From Prevotella sp. CAG:755 (GTDB lineage: Bacteria > Bacteroidota > Bacteroidia > Bacteroidales > Bacteroidaceae), in contig HF989181.1 of assembly GCA_000431275.1 (NCBI GenBank), positions 8,116 to 14,522 on the forward strand: a DNA stretch of 6,407 nt, given 5' to 3'. The translations under genes and the position numbers were made by a program. Under the pieces are notes generated by a model. It was not told where the DNA came from. It worked only from the letters and a program-made list of their open reading frames with translations, and ran no database searches. Of the stretch, positions 6,304 through 6,407 are shown in pieces (within the stretch, counting starts at the first letter, position 1; each line of letters begins with the position of its first letter).

Positions 6304-6407
6304 ATGGACTTTCTGCTTGAACTACAAAAGATTATCGAGAAAAAGACAGAACTCGGAAGACTCCGGACAGCCACTATAGAGTCAACAAGCAAGTGCAATA
6401 TTAAGAA
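6304..6407 (+). CDS. N-terminal fragment of an unrecognised protein (runs off right edge)
   Basis: From the ATG at 6304 the frame stays open for 34 codons to the window edge. It reads MDFLLELQKIIEKKTELGRL, then RTATIESTSKCNIK. The first 20 residues look like an amphipathic, charged helix. No signal peptide is present, so a cytoplasmic protein is likely. An in-frame ATG at 6277 would add nine residues (MRTLPFIHI); the next in-frame stop upstream is at 6247-6249. Neither start has a Shine-Dalgarno sequence. A good rightward promoter lies about 200 bases upstream, which supports a real gene. The segment TIESTSKCNIK resembles the lead-in to the iron-sulfur cluster motif of radical SAM enzymes. 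However, the next codon starts with AA, so the expected cysteine three residues on is absent and I do not assign that family. Confidence 0.5.
   Translation, partial: MDFLLELQKIIEKKTELGRLRTATIESTSKCNIK

Noticed and set aside
6361..6407. Radical SAM enzyme (possible sulfatase maturase) suggested by TIESTSKCNIK at the right edge
   Set aside because: The codon after CNIK starts with AA, giving Lys or Asn where CxxxC needs Cys. The N-terminus also does not resemble anSME maturases. The sequence beyond 6407 would settle it.

Overview
The window looks like a chromosomal segment from a member of the Bacteroidota, probably Bacteroidales. Three things point there. The only convincing promoter (6078-6107) has the Bacteroidota form, TTG then 19 bases then TAnnTTTG. 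The gene starts lack usable Shine-Dalgarno sequences. A secreted S1-type sulfatase sits beside the pst operon. The genus cannot be named from this sequence. No transposase, integrase, tRNA, rRNA or CRISPR array is visible.

Positions 1-4075 hold a rightward phosphate uptake operon: pstS (3' end only), pstC, pstA, pstB and phoU. The gaps between genes are 29, 3, 15 and 34 bases, so they are almost certainly co-transcribed from a promoter left of the window. PstS captures phosphate outside the inner membrane, PstC and PstA form the channel, PstB dimers drive transport with ATP, and PhoU restrains the system when phosphate is plentiful. A strong hairpin with a T-run (4120-4159) ends the operon.

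The unusual point in the operon is PstC. Between its first and second membrane segments it carries about 85-100 residues that read like the second lobe of PstS itself, with the phosphate-binding Ser/Thr loop lost. The match is good enough to leave a 14-base identical stretch in the DNA of the two genes.

Positions 4192-5778 (minus strand) encode a secreted sulfatase convergent with phoU. Its active-site signature is Ser-Cys-Pro-Ser-Arg, so the residue converted to formylglycine would be serine rather than the commoner cysteine.

Positions 5779-6303 hold no convincing gene but are rich in possible control signals. Two near-perfect palindromes (6003-6042) have centres exactly 21 bases apart. A rightward Bacteroidota promoter (6078-6107) lies wholly inside a 10-bp perfect inverted repeat (6066-6075 and 6123-6132), an arrangement that could be an invertible promoter. 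A new rightward gene starts at 6304 (or 6277) and runs off the right edge; it is not recognised.
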